From assembly GCA_018714945.1 (NCBI GenBank), contig DVMO01000085.1, positions 1 through 14,305 on the forward strand: a stretch of DNA of 14,305 bases, given 5' to 3'. Position 1 is the first letter of the stretch. Each line of letters starts with the position of its first letter. The DNA comes from Fimisoma avicola (lineage in GTDB: Bacteria; Bacillota; Clostridia; Peptostreptococcales; Anaerovoracaceae). The notes under the pieces are model-generated. The model was given only the letters and a program-made list of their open reading frames with translations. It ran no database searches and was not told the origin of the DNA. Positions 14,192-14,305 of the stretch are shown here, in pieces. Made by a program: the position numbers and the translations under genes.

Positions 14192-14305
14192 AAGTGTCTA
14201 AAAATCGCTGTAAGCCTTGAAATGGCTTTCTTTTTTTGTCAATTTTTTGAAAATAATTGTAGCATTTTTGTCGTATGTGTGGTATGATGTTGGTGGAGGT
14301 AGTTA
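14192..14305 (+). mobile_element. Probable left end of an insertion sequence (transposase start outside window)
   Basis: AGCS homology stops at about 14190 and an AT-rich non-coding sequence of different character follows. It contains a near-terminal inverted pair, ACAGC at about 14184-14188 and GCTGT at about 14208-14212, then a promoter and ribosome binding site facing right. That is the layout of an IS end followed by its transposase gene. The boundary is approximate, and no transposase codons are visible, so the IS family is not assigned. Confidence 0.5.
14280..14299 (+). promoter_or_regulatory. Extended -10 and ribosome binding site for a gene starting just beyond the window
   Basis: TGGTATGAT (14280-14288) is an extended -10 with a 5/6 hexamer, and GGAGG follows at 14295-14299. 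A start codon would be expected within a few bases after 14305. Transcript start and ribosome binding site are very close, which implies a very short leader. The likely gene is the transposase of the element that truncated the symporter gene. Confidence 0.5.

Overview
The window looks like a chromosomal segment from an anaerobic, amino-acid-fermenting member of the Bacillota (class Clostridia). Supporting this are strong GGAGG ribosome binding sites, a ferredoxin-dependent 2-oxoacid oxidoreductase, an AGCS-type sodium:amino acid symporter, a lipoprotein glycosidase and a cobalamin riboswitch with a terminator-type expression platform. I cannot assign genus or species. All recognisable genes lie on the minus strand, so transcription runs from high to low coordinates. 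The only plus-strand signal is a promoter and ribosome binding site at the right edge.

Left part (1-1037): the N-terminal part of a secreted protein with a signal peptide and a DUF4430 (transcobalamin-like) domain, cut by the window edge. Upstream is a cobalamin riboswitch with its own promoter and a strong intrinsic terminator between aptamer and gene. This pairing suggests a surface cobalamin-capture protein made when B12 is scarce.

Next (1038-4737): a three-gene unit of aminotransferase, ornithine cyclodeaminase/mu-crystallin-family protein and MocR-type (GntR-aminotransferase fusion) regulator, behind an extended -10 promoter. It is probably a small amino acid conversion operon controlled by its own last gene. 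The substrate cannot be read from the sequence. Then comes a monocistronic family 3 glycoside hydrolase lipoprotein (4772-5965) with its own promoter and a palindrome upstream.

Centre (6196-11900): a five-gene operon, paaK-type ligase, iorA, iorB, second paaK-type ligase and tandem-ACT protein, closed by a textbook terminator. IorAB oxidatively decarboxylates aryl pyruvates (from transaminated Trp, Phe, Tyr) to aryl-acetyl-CoA. The two phenylacetate-CoA ligase paralogs interconvert aryl acetates and their CoA thioesters, and the ACT protein probably senses an aromatic amino acid or related ligand. The upstream region carries a perfect 23-bp direct repeat containing TATAAT, a strong hairpin and other repeated motifs.

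Right part (11998-14305): an M20-family amidohydrolase, with a terminator downstream, preceded by a broken sodium:alanine symporter gene. The symporter has an in-frame TAG and lacks its N-terminal portion, and the homology stops where a different sequence begins. That sequence resembles the left end of an insertion sequence, whose transposase would start just outside the window.
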